Positions 1 through 36,394 of a stretch of 64,000 bases of DNA are shown piece after piece. The DNA is from Phallusia mammillata (lineage: Eukaryota > Chordata > Ascidiacea > Phlebobranchia > Ascidiidae): assembly GCA_003260075.1 (NCBI GenBank), contig QLIY01000450.1, positions 62,795 through 126,794 on the forward strand, read 5' to 3'. The notes beneath the pieces were generated by a model that saw nothing but the letters and a program-made list of their open reading frames with translations, made no database searches and had not been told where the DNA came from. Positions within the stretch are counted from its first letter, which is position 1, and the number at the start of each line of letters is the position of its first letter. The position numbers and the translations under genes are program-made.

Positions 1-584
1 TCTGTATACATATTGGTCACTTCTCTATAGGTGTCTCGTGAAGATTGTTCATCAGCATCAAATGTATAGAGATCATTCATCAAAAACTCTCTACATCTGA
101 GTAATCCATTTTGTGGACGCGGTTCATTACGAAACTTTTGAGTGGTTTGATAAAACCTCATTGGACAATGCAAGTGGGAGAGTTGTTTGTCACACTTCAA
201 CATGACACTGCAAATTGATTCTTCATGTGTTGGACACAAACAATATTCTGAGCCACCGAGATTTGTTTTTACCAGCTCTTTGCCAAAAGATTCCCATCTT
301 CCAGTTCGCTGCCATTCTTTTTTGACACCAATATGTGACAGTGTAAGCTTTTGGGCATGAATGTCACTCATTTTGTTGTCAATTATTCTGGTAAGTTTTT
401 CTACTGATCTTACCATCATTGGCATTAAGTGGTATAATCCAGGACCTGATTGAACTATAAGGCCACTTTGTGAAAGTAGATTGTAACTTTTGCTTTCAGA
501 GCCTTGTGATCCGACAGTAAACTTGTTCAGTGTATGCTTTACTATCCCGAATGGATAACGTTTGGAAAGCAGTGCCCTTTTCAT
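1..584 (-). CDS. PARS2: Mitochondrial prolyl-tRNA synthetase, N-terminal part
   Basis: Translating the minus strand from the ATG at 584 gives an open frame of about 194 codons that runs off the left edge. The enzyme charges mitochondrial tRNA-Pro with proline. Class II synthetase signatures are visible: motif 1 around SGPGLYHLMPLMMVRSVEK (about residues 37-55), the CLCPTHEES segment (about 108-116), and motif 2 as FRNEPRPQNGLLRCREF (about 143-159) followed by MNDLYTFDAD. These match the short bacterial-type ProRS used in animal mitochondria, not the cytosolic EPRS. The start was chosen because MKRALLSKRYPFG reads as a basic, hydroxylated presequence and no earlier in-frame ATG is evident. No intron is seen in the visible part. 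The C-terminal half, including motif 3 and the anticodon-binding domain, lies outside the window. The next gene, the PX-domain gene, is also on the minus strand about 520 bases upstream. Confidence 0.93.
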   Translation of the reverse strand, partial: MKRALLSKRYPFGIVKHTLNKFTVGSQGSESKSYNLLSQSGLIVQSGPGLYHLMPMMVRSVEKLTRIIDNKMSDIHAQKLTLSHIGVKKEWQRTGRWESFGKELVKTNLGGSEYCLCPTHEESICSVMLKCDKQLSHLHCPMRFYQTTQKFRNEPRPQNGLLRCREFLMNDLYTFDADEQSSRDTYREVTNMYT

Positions 585-786
585 TTTTGTAATTTTCAAA
601 AGCTGGTTATTGACGAGCTAATTCACCTGGTGTACAGGCAACGTTTTGCGCTTCCTAACCGAAAAACGTAATTGATTTGGCCTAAAGATGCTAGTGCAGC
701 AAGTCAATTAGGCTGCGTGGGAATTTGTTGCCAATAGCAAACCAAAATTTTCTTTCAAGCAACAACTCAATTCAAAATCGTGAGAC

Positions 787-873
<87 letters not shown>

Positions 874-1106
874 AAAAAGGGTCAGAATAAAATAGGTTTA
901 TGCAAGAAGACGTTTAAAACATAAATACGTAAAATCAAACAACAAGATTACATAATGCACAATTATGACAAAATATTTACAATGCGGGTAAACTATAATA
1001 AATCAAAATAGCTTAAAGCAAAGTTACTACAAAAAATAACTTTACAAAGTTTATATTATACTTTACAATATTGCACTGCTTAGTTGGCAAGCTTAATGGC
1101 GATTCC
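585..1106. other. Intergenic spacer with an 84-base poly-C run
   Basis: This spacer lies between the start of PARS2 and the stop of the PX-domain gene, both on the minus strand, so it should hold the PARS2 promoter and the PX gene's 3' end. Positions 788-871 are an uninterrupted run of 84 C. The rest is AT-rich with no convincing frame. Confidence 0.8.
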
Positions 1107-2159
1107 TTAGAAACCCAAGTCTACATCGTCGTCAGATTCTTGTAGGCCAATATAATTTATTAAATCTTCATCGGCCATTTTTTCAACTTCAACTTTTTGA
1201 ACCACTTCGGTCGTGTTTGAAATTTGTTGGAAGACCTTAATAGTGGCTGAAGGCGGTTTAAACGAAACCGACTGAATTTGCGACAAAACATCGCTTACGT
1301 CATCATCCACTTCCTCTAACAAGCTTTCCTTATTGGTTGTTTCATCCACTTCCTGTGGGTAAGAATCTTCGGAATCAAGTTGTAACGTGACATCATCTTG
1401 GCTGATGTCAGGTATCGTTTGAAATAATCTAGCAGTCTGGCCGTGGGCAGAAGTAAATTCTTGTGAATCAATGTCGTTTCGATTATTCGAAAACATTGCG
1501 TTTTGCTCACTTGGTGGCGCGTAATCTTCACCAAACAGCTCGGACTCTGGTAAATCCAATCCTGGATTTTTAAAAAGCTCGCTTTCTATTTCACCTTCGT
1601 TTAAGGTCGGTTTATATATTTCCTTTACTGTGTCTTCGGTGATTTTGTCGTTTTCTTCGTCGTTCTTTTCATTTTCTTCGCGTCTTCCAGTTTGCCAACC
1701 TAGAAACTTCCACAAAATCTCCGACGATGCAATTTTTGGTATTGAAGCACACCACTTTAGCAGATTGTCAGCGCTTGTTTGGCGATTTTTTGCTTCCGAT
1801 CGCACAGATGATTTTGAAGACACTATTTTGTCACCAATTCCAGGCCGCTTGGGAATTTCTGGCACAAGTGTTCCTGAAAACTTTTTGTCCAAGTCTTTTC
1901 TAAGTTTCCAGAACTCATCGTAAGTTCTATCCTGAGCAAAATGAATGACGCCACTTTCAAACATTTTTCCAGTGGCTACGTTTTTGACTGAAGACACAAT
2001 TTCGGGAATATTTGTGACAGCTATCAATTTAAAAGTGATATGTGTGCCCGATTTGATTCGTTGGATCTTAAAGTCAGGAACTCTTAGATCAATTCCAGTT
2101 TTAGCATTCGTAAGTTCACGATCAGCAATTACTCCGCTACCGATTATACGCTTGAACAT
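1107..2159 (-). CDS. HS1BP3: PX-domain protein resembling HS1BP3
   Basis: A single-exon frame of 350 codons. Residues about 28-155 look like a PX (phosphoinositide-binding) fold: ITFKLIAVTNIPEIV, then an RTYDEFWKLRKDL segment, then VPEIPKRPG as the proline-rich loop, ending in SSEILWKFLGW. This order and the short FLG-type end resemble HCLS1-binding protein 3. The rest (about 160-350) is acidic and low in complexity, rich in E, D and S, ending in DDDVDLGF, and probably disordered. PX proteins of this group bind phosphatidic acid or phosphoinositides and act on membranes and autophagy; that role is by family only. The gene is head-to-head with EML, about 800 bases apart. The PX call is fairly firm; the HS1BP3 name is a best guess, and another PX protein such as a sorting nexin is possible. 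Confidence 0.72.
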   Translation of the reverse strand: MFKRIIGSGVIADRELTNAKTGIDLRVPDFKIQRIKSGTHITFKLIAVTNIPEIVSSVKNVATGKMFESGVIHFAQDRTYDEFWKLRKDLDKKFSGTLVPEIPKRPGIGDKIVSSKSSVRSEAKNRQTSADNLLKWCASIPKIASSEILWKFLGWQTGRREENEKNDEENDKITEDTVKEIYKPTLNEGEIESELFKNPGLDLPESELFGEDYAPPSEQNAMFSNNRNDIDSQEFTSAHGQTARLFQTIPDISQDDVTLQLDSEDSYPQEVDETTNKESLLEEVDDDVSDVLSQIQSVSFKPPSATIKVFQQISNTTEVVQKVEVEKMADEDLINYIGLQESDDDVDLGF

Positions 2160-2955
2160 TTTAGAACTTTTTTAAGCCAGCCTTTTTTGCAAAGGCAAGT
2201 CTCTTTCAAGAATGCCTTTAATAATCCTTCGATTGCTGTTTTTTTTCTTGCAATGCTAGAAACCGAATTTCAAAAAGTGTGTAGTTATTTTACAGACAAT
2301 GCTGGCAACGAGCTACTCGCATTCCACTTGCATCAGTCCAACTGTTTTCGTCGAGCGATGAAGCATTTCCATTCCAGGTAATTATAGGCTGCTCAGTTTC
2401 CGGTGCACAACACACGAACTGGAACAATAGGCTTATTCATTAACTAGGTGAAACCGTAACAATGGGGCTATCTTTAACTTCTTGTCAATGTTTGTACAAA
2501 CCACCGAGCATGCATTCGATATAAAACGGTTGTCGGCTGAACTTTAGTCACACATCTTTCGCTTTTCAATACACAGTTGGAAAAAAGATTATTTAATAAA
2601 TTTAATTTATGTTTTTTGCCATGTAAATGTTGTTTTGTGCTATGAAATGGTTACTATCGTTGATTTCCATTTTTTCTGGTGCAAATCCCGGAGGATTAAT
2701 TACATGAATCAATGTGAGCTAATGGTTTCGATAACAACTGGGAATTTTCAAAACAAGATCGGTTGGAAACTGGAAAAGCTGCGCTGTGATTGCTATCATA
2801 GAATTAGTGGCGCATAGGATCGATCGACTGCATATGCGGGATAGAATTGAAAAGCAGTAAGCGATACAAGTTCGGCCGTACTGTACACGGTACATGTTGA
2901 ACGGATTACTGACTGTAAAGTTTCAACGGGGCAGCAAATTGAGCAAATTTTTAAC
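2160..2955. promoter_or_regulatory. Divergent spacer between PX gene and EML gene
   Basis: About 800 bases separate the two divergent ATGs (2159 minus, 2956 plus), so both promoters and 5' UTRs must fit here unless unseen non-coding exons lie elsewhere. I see no classical TATA box at a convincing distance and no long conserved frame. The regulatory role is inferred from position only. Confidence 0.45.
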
Positions 2956-27368
<24,413 letters not shown>

Positions 27369-29396
27369 CCAACGAAAATCGCTCAGGAAAAGGCAACACC
27401 AAAATATTGTAGTTTGTAAAGTTGACGAAGAACGAAATCAGATCAAGTGATATATCCCACAACATTAACGGTCCTAAACTATTTTGCTTTTTTTATCAGG
27501 CAATGCATCCAATATATAACACAGTATGTTGGATTGAAGTGTTGAAAGAACATTCTAACATCAGAAATGTCCTCTTTATCGTATATTTGTTTGCGGCAGA
27601 TATTCCGAACAGTTGTGACAAGAAGTTGGAAGTTTTGTATGTTGCACATAGTCTGAAAGTGCAAAAGCGTTTTATTATTATTATTGAATCATTCCCTTTG
27701 CGTTATTCATATAATTTCTAGACACTAGCCGATGCGTAACCTCGTATTTTGTTTTTATTTAGTTCATATGCCCATTTCCAATCACTTTTCATATCATCAT
27801 CAGGTCATAATAGTCTTTCCTCGTTGTTTGATGTCGTCAGACTTGTTCATGCATTTTTAAATCCTACGTAGTTTTGATACTAATCAACTGAAAGGTCCTA
27901 CTATTCTTGATTTTTTTCTTAGCACTTTCCTGTATTATTCCCCAAACACTGTTGGATGCAGTTTTTCGTAACTATGCTGTATATTTAGCGCGCTTTATTT
28001 TTAATACACCAAACTTTAACCGTGGTCTAAGGTCGTACTGTCTGGTAACGTGATTACTGCAGCCGACCAAAAAACTGGTGTTATTTTAACAAATGTAAAT
28101 TTCCTGCATGTGGGGACAATGTATTAAATAGATTTAAGTCCACCGTGTACAAAACATAAAATATCTTCAAGTTCAGAACATAAATGTAGATTTATGGACA
28201 ACTGCTGATACTATTTTGTTGCAGCGATAACTGAAATGGGGAAACGTGTAACATCAGAAATATCGTGACAGTTAAAACTATTTCCCCCGCGGTATTGCTA
28301 AACCCATTATTGTCGTTTAAAAGCTATTCTAAAAAGTGCTTGTCGTGCTTTTACTGTGGCGTTAGTGGTATGTTCTTCGTTTGTTTGCAAATTTCGAGTC
28401 TATGTGTTATGCTTTTAATTCTGGTTCACACCGGTTTGGGGGTCCGGTGGGAGGCAAAAATAAGTTTTAAACAGTAAAAGCTCCCCTATATTCAAATACG
28501 ATTTAAAATAGTTTGTTTTCGTTGCCGGTAGTTACCGTTTTGGAGATTCACTGGAAGCCAAAAAAACCGACCTGAATCAATTTGAACAAGAAAACCATCC
28601 AATATACGAAAGTTTAGAGCTCTCATACTTAAAAAAGGACAGTGCTGTGGATGTTCGTTAGGTCAATTCTAGATAAAGCGAAAAAAATATGTGATAAAAT
28701 TGTTGAAACGCCACAATTGCTTACCGATATTTCCTGGCTTAGTGTTTGCTTTAGGAATATGAACTTTTTGCAGTGATTAAATCCTGACGGGTTGCTGTTA
28801 ATTCGAAAGAAAATATTGTAACTTAGTATGCTATCCTCTGTATAAACAGCAACAAAATAATCACACCAGCTGTGTTGCGTAATTATTGGATTCAACAAAT
28901 ACCCAATATTTCTCCTAAACAAAATGGCTATTTTAATACTTGCTGCTTATTGTGAGGGAAAACAAGAATCGATTAAATTGCTTAATCAACCTGATTGAAC
29001 TGAAACACGATCCACCACAACGCAGTTTGCACCATATGTGTTTTTCACCTGCTTATTAATTATTGAAATCTGTGTTTCAGGTTATAGATGTGGCATTCGA
29101 GTTGTTTTGGCGGTTTTCGTTGACCTGTTTCAGTTAAATTTTGGTATTTCAGATCATAACTATTTTAGATAATGATTTCTGAGCAGTTCTTTTTTATTCT
29201 TGAAGATATATTTACAAATGATTTAACAACTCTTTTAGCAAATCTGAAAGTTTGAGCTTTGGATAAAGCTGTAACATTGAGATAAGCGAAGTTGTCTATT
29301 CGAAAATTTTGCATATTCGCAACATAAAAATTTCGTTTCGTCATTTGTCAAGTCTTGCTGCAGTTATGTATTGAAATCTTTTAATTAATTAAAATC

Positions 29397-29656
29397 ATGA
29401 CAAACGACACTTCTTTCACTGTGGAAAACGCAACTGCAACTAGTCCAGGAATGTTAGCAGCAGAGTGGGGTTTATTTGGATTCTTGACTTTGACCATTCT
29501 GTACTTGACAGTTGCATCGGCAATCTACCAGTTCACATCAAAACAACCTGGATTAAAGCTAAACAACCGACTTTGCACATTGTCTTGCTTGTTGTTGCTC
29601 TGCTACGCGGCGCCAAAATATGTTGAAACCACTCGAATTTTTCTTTCCTGTGCAGG
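29397..29656 (+). pseudogene. Seven-pass membrane gene, copy 2, truncated
   Basis: The first 86 or so codons match the intronic gene almost residue for residue (MTNDTSFTVENATATSPG..., then the first two hydrophobic segments) and are open. The frame then meets a C run at 29657-29666 and passes into a SINE. The rest of the gene is missing here. With copy 3 immediately downstream, copy 2 may be the allele of copy 3's 5' end, not a separate locus. Confidence 0.75.
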
Positions 29657-29666
29657 CCCCCCCCCC

Positions 29667-29868
29667 AGCTGAGCTGAACGTACTGGGATCAGTCCTGAAG
29701 CGTTCATGTACAACCGCGATCACGGCATTTATATGCCATAGTGTGCTAGGCCCATTTAAGGCGGCACACCAAATTAAGCCCATCTCCCAAGCTTACAATC
29801 TAGCTTGCGGTGGGATTCAAACCCGCGACAAGACTCGCGCTCTATCGACTGAGCTACAAAGGCTCACT
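29667..29868 (-). mobile_element. tRNA-derived SINE
   Basis: Read on the minus strand from 29868, the head gcctttgtagctcagtcgat with agagcgcgagt and the B-box gggtttgaatccc is tRNA-like, without an anticodon arm. A non-tRNA body of about 130 bases follows. It starts directly at a C run. Confidence 0.7.
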
Positions 29869-30036
29869 GGTAAAATAAAAACTCTTCGAAAGTTAAATCA
29901 CAATCATTGGGCCTGGCGTGGTATGATCACGTCTTAAATATCTATGTCTTGATAACACCGTAAATACTAAATATTTTCGTTATTTGTTAAGTTTTGCAGC
30001 AGTTATGTATTGAATTCTTGAAATTAATTAAAATCA

Positions 30037-31165
30037 TGACAAACAACACTTCTTTCACTGTGGAAAACGCAACTGCAACTAGTCCAGGAATGTTAGCAGC
30101 CGAGTGAAGTTGACTTGGATTCTTGACTCTGACCATTTTGTACTTGACAGTTGCATCTGCGATCTACCAGTTCACATCAAAACAACCGGGATTGAAGCTG
30201 AACAACCGACTTTGCGCATTGTCTTGCTTGTTGTTGCTCTGCTACGCGGCGCCAAAATATGTTGAAACCACTCGAATTTTTCTTTCCCCTGCAGTCTGCA
30301 GTTGGATAATAAACCCATCTCGTCTTTGTGTTGTATTTTCCCATTTCTCGGTCTATATGTCGCTGTGGGTTCGAAAACATTCAGTTTACAATTCCGTGCA
30401 CACTGAAGCACAATGGACAAGGTTTGCGCGAAAGTTAAGTCAGGTATCCTTGGCCGGAATTTCTATATTTTCTATTATGCAAAGTTTTAGCATTTTGAAT
30501 AGAGCATTGAAACCTGCTGATCAGGTTCTATGTGGAAGAAACCGCGATGAACTGCCTTTTATTGTCATCTGCACAATAGGTTTCTTTATTTCACAGCTGC
30601 TTTTGTTGGTGCTCCTGTTTTTACCATTTTGCAAATACTTCTCCTATCTATCAGAAGTGAACACGGTGTACGTTCGCTGCGCCAGCACTGCTGCTGTGTG
30701 TGTTGTGTCGGACTTCATTTCGGCCGTCGCTCTAGCGTTTGTAGCCAATTTTACCACTTCCGTCCCAACGATCTTCATCAGTCACGTTGTTTACGGAAAC
30801 CATATATTGAACGTGGCTGCTTTGATCGTTTCTTTCCCCGATTACGCCACAAGGCTGTTTCAATTCAAACAGATGCTAAGTAGGCAGGTTACAGATGCCC
30901 CCCCCCCAACGTGGCTGCTTTGATCGTTTCTTTCCCCGATTACGCCACAAGGCTGCTTCCCTTCAAACAGATGCTAAGTAGGCAGGTTACAGATATGGTG
31001 TTTTATTTAAATTCAGTTAAAAACAAGGATGAAGTTGTGGAATCTGGTGTTTTAGAAAGACCAAGAATTATTGTCAATGAAAAGAAAACAAGATTTAAAA
31101 GTCAAGATTTCGTCAAGATTAACACCGTCTCATCTGAGATTGATAAACCCACGTCGGAGAAATGA
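30037..31165 (+). pseudogene. Seven-pass membrane gene, copy 3, with early stops
   Basis: The ATG at 30037 begins MTNNTSFTVENATATSPG, but two codons downstream in the first hydrophobic segment are TGA where the intronic copy has TGG (Trp) and TTA (Leu). After the stops the frame is open again from about 30123 through all remaining hydrophobic segments, with LWVRKHSVYN and SFPDYATRLF. A C run at 30898-30907 then repeats the last segment (about 30837-30897 against 30908-30990) and the longer tail ends at the TGA at 31163. As written it cannot make a full protein. An in-frame ATG after the stops would drop most of segment 1. Confidence 0.75.
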
Positions 31166-31593
31166 AAACGCAACAAGATGTTACACTAGAACATTGAGTT
31201 TTTTTCCTGTTCAAGTTTTAGATGAAAGTTGCAAGATGTTACATTTTTGGCAAATCTGTTTCGTCTGTATGTTGCAAACTAATCACGTTCCTTTGGTACA
31301 GTGTAAAAAAATTGAAAACTAACGTTTTACGGAAATTCTTTTATTTGATCCTCTAATTTCAAATTTTTGTCACTATTTTTTTGCTTGTATCATGTTTCAC
31401 CAAACGGTGCTAATTATGCTAAGAGTGTTCTTTTATCGTGTTGTAAATAATTTTGTGCTTTATGCTAGACACAAATCACGGTGGTTAACATTTATGGTAA
31501 AATAAAATATTTATGGTTGTTGAAACTTAGACAATATAAGGATGCAATTAACATTTTGTACAACTATGGACGGTGTGGAATCACTGCGTAGCA

Positions 31594-32088
31594 CAGTGGT
31601 TCTCAACCTTTTTTCTTTCGTGGCCCATTTTCATTGCTCAAAAATTCTGTGGCCCAGTAAATTTTTATGAAAGAAAAAAAAAACTATAAAATAGGTTCAG
31701 AAAAAAAGCAGAACATATTTCAAACAGATTATAAGTTCGAAATAACTTAATGCAAAGAATTCATAAAACAGCACTTATGACCGAGTAATTGGACAATGGA
31801 TATACTGCTATCTGGCTTTATTGTAATCACAAAGTAGTTTATTACATCATAAACATAAAGTGTTGCAGAAACTCAAAGTAACTTTATACCGTAAATAGTT
31901 AAATTCAAATTAATTTACATCTCTTCTCAATTTCTCCCCAAGCCATTATTTTTGTAAAACTGAGTGTATAAGCGACACAAATGAACGTAAATTATTAAAA
32001 AAAGCTTTCTATTTGATTGGTCTGTGGCCCAATCAAAATGCTTCCATGTCCCACCAGTGGGCCGTGGCCCACTGGTTGAGAACCGCTG
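31594..32088. mobile_element. hAT-type MITE in the duplicated region
   Basis: Ends cagtggttctcaacc and ggttgagaaccgctg with a perfect 8-bp target duplication, gcgtagca, at 31586-31593 and 32089-32096. It interrupts sequence that is continuous in EML intron 20, so it inserted after the duplication or is absent from that copy. Confidence 0.93.
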
Positions 32089-33160
32089 GCGTAGCATATA
32101 TGCTATGTTTGGTAACTTTTGGACAATATGGAGCGCTATACACTCGGGTCAGACGGTCCGCGTGTTCAACAATGTGTAGCATGCAACCAGTCTTTCGAGA
32201 TGGTAAATTTTGCGTTTGAAAACGTCAAAATACCAACTGTATATATTTACTGTAAAAAATTAAAAACTGCAGGACTAGGGGTCGTTCCTCTTGGAGAACC
32301 CACTAACCCAGAAAAAGTAATTTCGTAGTGTAACTTCAGGCTATTTATAGCACTTCTTGGTCATAAAAGTTCTATGTTGATTTTGCGACAAATAAACTTC
32401 GAATGCGTCAAAAAAACTCGTCATAAATCGATCGGATAACCTGGTATTTTCTTTTTATTTAGTTCATATACGCATTTCCAATCATATTTCATATAATCAT
32501 CGGGTCATAAGACATTTTTTTCTCGTTTCTTAATGTCGTAAGACTCGTTTTCAAATCCTATAGTTATGATACGAACCAACGGTCCTACAATCCTAGATTT
32601 ATTTTTTATAGCACTTTCTTACGGTATTGCCCAAACCTGTTGGATGCAGTTTAACTATGCTGTACATTTAGCGCGCTTTATTTCTAATACACCAAGTGTA
32701 ATCTGTTGTATTGTTTTTACTAGAACTGAGCACGTAAGAAAAGGAAATGTTGTAACATCGGTGTAAATTGTCTGCATGTGGGGATATGGCACTAAATGGA
32801 ACAACACTGACATAGCCATACTGTTTTACAATGTCCATCACAAAACATAAAATGTCCGAAAGTTCAGGTCATAAATGTATTATCATGGGCAATTACTGAT
32901 ATTATTTTATTGCATCAATAATTTAAAACTTTAATCGGGTAATATTAGACAAAAAAATGTTTCTTCAATTATTTTTTATACCCCGACAAGCTATCATTGA
33001 AAACATCAAAAATACCGTGACAGTTTAAATATTTATGTTTTGTAGCTTGGTCAGCTTCCTAAACTATTACCTCCACGGTATTGCAAAATCAAAATTTTTT
33101 GTCAAAAACATGTTCGGAAACGTGCTTGTCGTGCCTTCAAGGTGGCGTTAGCGGCATTTT

Positions 33161-33854
33161 GCTTGTCTTTTCGGCGTAATCACGTTGATTAAGCCTTTGT
33201 TACAAAAACAAACGTTTGAATCAAGCTTGCGCAAAGGCGACATAGCCCTGGGCATTCCAAGCATTGAGCGTTCACCGACCAGCCAAGTGCTCGATTGCGC
33301 TAAGAGGTTCGTGCTGATAAGAGCTGGAGCCTTTACTGCAAGTGCAAGGTGAAAGAAAAAGGAAGCTGACAGAAAAACATTTGTAATCTTGTTTCTCAAC
33401 AACATTGTGCGTTATGGACTGTGTACTTTGGTATTACGTTTGGAGCTGCTAAATTGTTCACGAGCAAGTAAAAACATTAGGAAATGTATTTCTTAAGTTT
33501 TATTTCAAACGGTCTAACAAATTAAATTTGGTTAATTTTGGAAAGAACAGTCAGCTTCAGTAACATAGGTAATGTTGAAGATAAAAAATGAAGATGTGTT
33601 TTTAGCATGCGTAGAACACTAAAGCTTAACAAATTTAAGTAAAACAAGTTTACTAGTGAGAACCACAGCATCGATAAGTTTCCGAACAGCCTAGACTAGG
33701 TAGTATACGCAGTTGGCTTGATTTTATTGAATGCTCTGATGATATTGATTATATTTAGTTTAAAATTAACCCTATATCAAAGGGTTTTAGCGTGATTCTG
33801 ATGCAACGACATTTACACATCAAGGAGATGTTGGATTAACAACAAAACTGAAAG
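33161..33854. other. Spacer upstream of the polycystin-1 gene
   Basis: The last 694 bases before the polycystin ATG should hold its promoter. Positions about 33170-33350 are less AT-rich than their surroundings and give an open plus-strand frame of roughly 60 codons without an ATG. I do not recognise it. The rest is AT-rich with no clear signal. Confidence 0.5.
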
Positions 33855-36394
33855 ATGAACGGAGTAAACGTCAATCGGGGATTTAATGTTTGGTCTTACC
33901 TGTGGCTTGTTATTTGCTTTTCGGTTAACGTCGACTATTGTCAGACAAAGCAAGGTAAACGATTGATTTTGATTTTTCACTAAACAGCTTGTGACCACCA
34001 ATCAATCACTGAAACCTTTCGTTTCGACTTGTTAATTTGCCGAACATAAGGCGATACAATTTTTTTCATGCTTTGAAAATATGCTTATGAAAGCATTTGG
34101 CCTCGTTTGTTTCAACTCAGTTTTCTGGAAACGTTTATACATTAAATTTTTTAAACACTATTTTTTTTAATTGTAGTCACTAACACGTGGTACATCGGTT
34201 GTTTCGTGTACAACGATGAGATTCGTGCAGCGACCAGACCGTTTCATGTCGATTATACGAATCCAGTCGATTGTGCGAGAATCTGCATGTTGGAAGGGTA
34301 ATTGTTTACATAGCCTGGTTAAACTTATTTGAACAATAAATGAAAATTGGCATCGACCCTGGGTGCAGAGTTGTTCTTTTTCATTTTAAGTCAAAATGAT
34401 CAGATTGCATATTTATATAATAAGCAGTAAACGAACAATCTGCTGTTGTTGTAAATTTTTCGCCTGACGTACTGTTGGCGGTGCTTGTTGTGTGGAACGT
34501 TGAATTAAACAAAATAATGTCGTGCTTTGGCGCAATGTAGGCCGAACTGACAGTTAAATTAACCAATAATACGGATTTGTATGTACTGCTTAAAACTGGA
34601 TAAAATTAACAAGAAATTAGAAACGTACGACGATTTAGGCCAGCGGTTCCCAAACTGGGGTCCGCGGTCCTTTAGGGGTCCGTGAGGCAATTTGGGGGGA
34701 CCGCGAAGCGGTTGAAGTAATTCTATAATCTTATTTGGCGTCAGTTTGTGCCACTAAATAAGTTTAAATCAAAGTAGAATTGAGAATCGACTGTCTCCAT
34801 TGCTAAACAATGGCCTTTATTGAATGACAACTATCAAAAATGCAATTGTTCGCGCACAATCGTAATGTTTTTGTCCTGTTTGTGATGTCACATGCTGTCT
34901 TTGAATGATTGTTATGCGCAATTTTGCATAACTAGCTAAAATCCTGCAATCAACTTTCGTTTTTATGAAATACACATTCCGGCTTAAGGACCGCGAGCCC
35001 TCGAAATAATGGCAAAGGGACAGTTTTGAAAAAAATATGAAAAAGTTTGGGAACCACTGATTTAGGCGAAAGGCATAAAATACAATCGTTTTTTTAAAGG
35101 TATCACGTGCATTTTTAGGCAGTTTGAATAATGCGTTTCAATCTTTATGTATAATACAGCCATTATTGTCGCTCTTTAGAGCTTTAAATATTTTGATTTG
35201 GGTTAAAATTGCATCCAAAATAATATTTTGAAATATTGTTTGGCACTTGTTAGAGATTTAATTGATTCAGTTTCGGATGAACTTGAATCAGAAAGAAGTA
35301 AGTAATTGCATGTAAACAAAAATGTTATTCTATTACTTTATTTTCTAAGCTGTTGACAGAAATCCAAAAATTGTACAATAATTACATTTCAGCTTAATTT
35401 TTTTTTACATCCAAGCGTTAATTACACGTTGCCGTAATGAAATGTACAGCAGCTTTGCCACATTGACATGTTTATAGCGCGTTCCGGTAAAGTTGAAAGA
35501 CAAGTGCGACTGTATTTGTTCAAACAGATTATCACCACGAGAAGAAAATTGTATCGTGACTTTTTTAACGCACAATAGCTGAGCGCAATAACTCCGGATC
35601 GTACGCCTGCGGCTACAAAGCTCTCCGCTGCGGTCAACTTCACCTAACATCATATTTCCGTCGCATTTCTCAGCATTTTAAATTTTATATCAAAGTTTTA
35701 GATTGCACAAATCCATAAAAATAATATTTGATAATGTTTTTTTAGTTGTCGTTTTATACGCGTGCATCAGCAGGTTTTTGGAATTTGTTTGCAAAAACTA
35801 TTGCCCCTAACTAAATTAACAATTGTTTTTGATGTATGTACTACTTTTAAAACAACATTTCAAAAATTAATGTAGAACGAAACAATTTTAAGGATTTTTA
35901 TTTAGTTTTTTTAAAAACCTTTGATTGTTTTTTGACGATTAACCTGACTTGAATATTTTATGCTGGTTGTACAACTAAAAACAGTCGTAAATAATGATAT
36001 TCTTTTTAGATTTAACTACACTGTACTGTCGGAAGATGACTCGTGTCAATGTTTGAAGGGAAGAACCGTTTTGACGGGTCACCGGTCGGACAATTGCAAG
36101 TTCAAGTCAGTTATGAGTTTCAATTTTGTTCATAAAGCTATATCCGTAACATATTCGACCAAAAATCGAGAGATGTGTGTCAGTAAAAAAGTATTTCCGA
36201 ACAAAATTACAGATGTGCCGTCGAAAAGGTGATGTTACCATGCGGTGGACGAAATGCCTGCAGCGTATATTCCAGTAAAGGACCCTACATCAAAAACGTG
36301 CGTATCAACATGCCTTCCACAAAAGTCTATGCTGGCCAGCCATTTCGCATGAAGGTGATCGTCACCCTTGCATCGGCCGCAGACGTTATGACAG
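33855..36394 (+). other. PKD1: PKD1 exons 1-4: signal peptide and WSC domain
   Basis: Exons 33855-33954, 34177-34297, 36010-36105, 36213-36394. Residues about 11-25 are hydrophobic (signal peptide). The WSC domain spans about 37-125: WYIGCFVYNDE, then CARICMLEGF, DDSCQCLKG, DNCKFKCAV and PCGGRNACSVY, with the expected cysteine spacing. WSC domains are extracellular, cysteine-rich and thought to bind carbohydrate. Confidence 0.88.

Larger units (their letters stand above)
27730..33160. repeat. Segmental duplication holding broken seven-pass genes
   Basis: Two direct repeats (about 27730-28480 and 32440-33160, sharing for example ttatttagttcata and cctgcatgtgggga-type blocks) flank a region (about 28500-32330) that resembles EML intron 20 from about 13744 to 16465. 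That similarity covers the upstream flank, the seven-pass gene, the downstream flank (acggtggttaacatttatg at 16240 and 31480) and even the sequence just before EML exon 21. Apart from the broken genes and the listed insertions I see no other gene here. Confidence 0.8.

Noticed and set aside
788..871. 84-C run as a telomere-like or regulatory i-motif structure
   Set aside because: It is a pure homopolymer without telomeric units, and the other C runs in the window behave as assembly junctions.
1630..1923. Plus-strand open frame of 97 codons over the PX gene
   Set aside because: It is the complementary shadow of the acidic, serine-rich coding strand.
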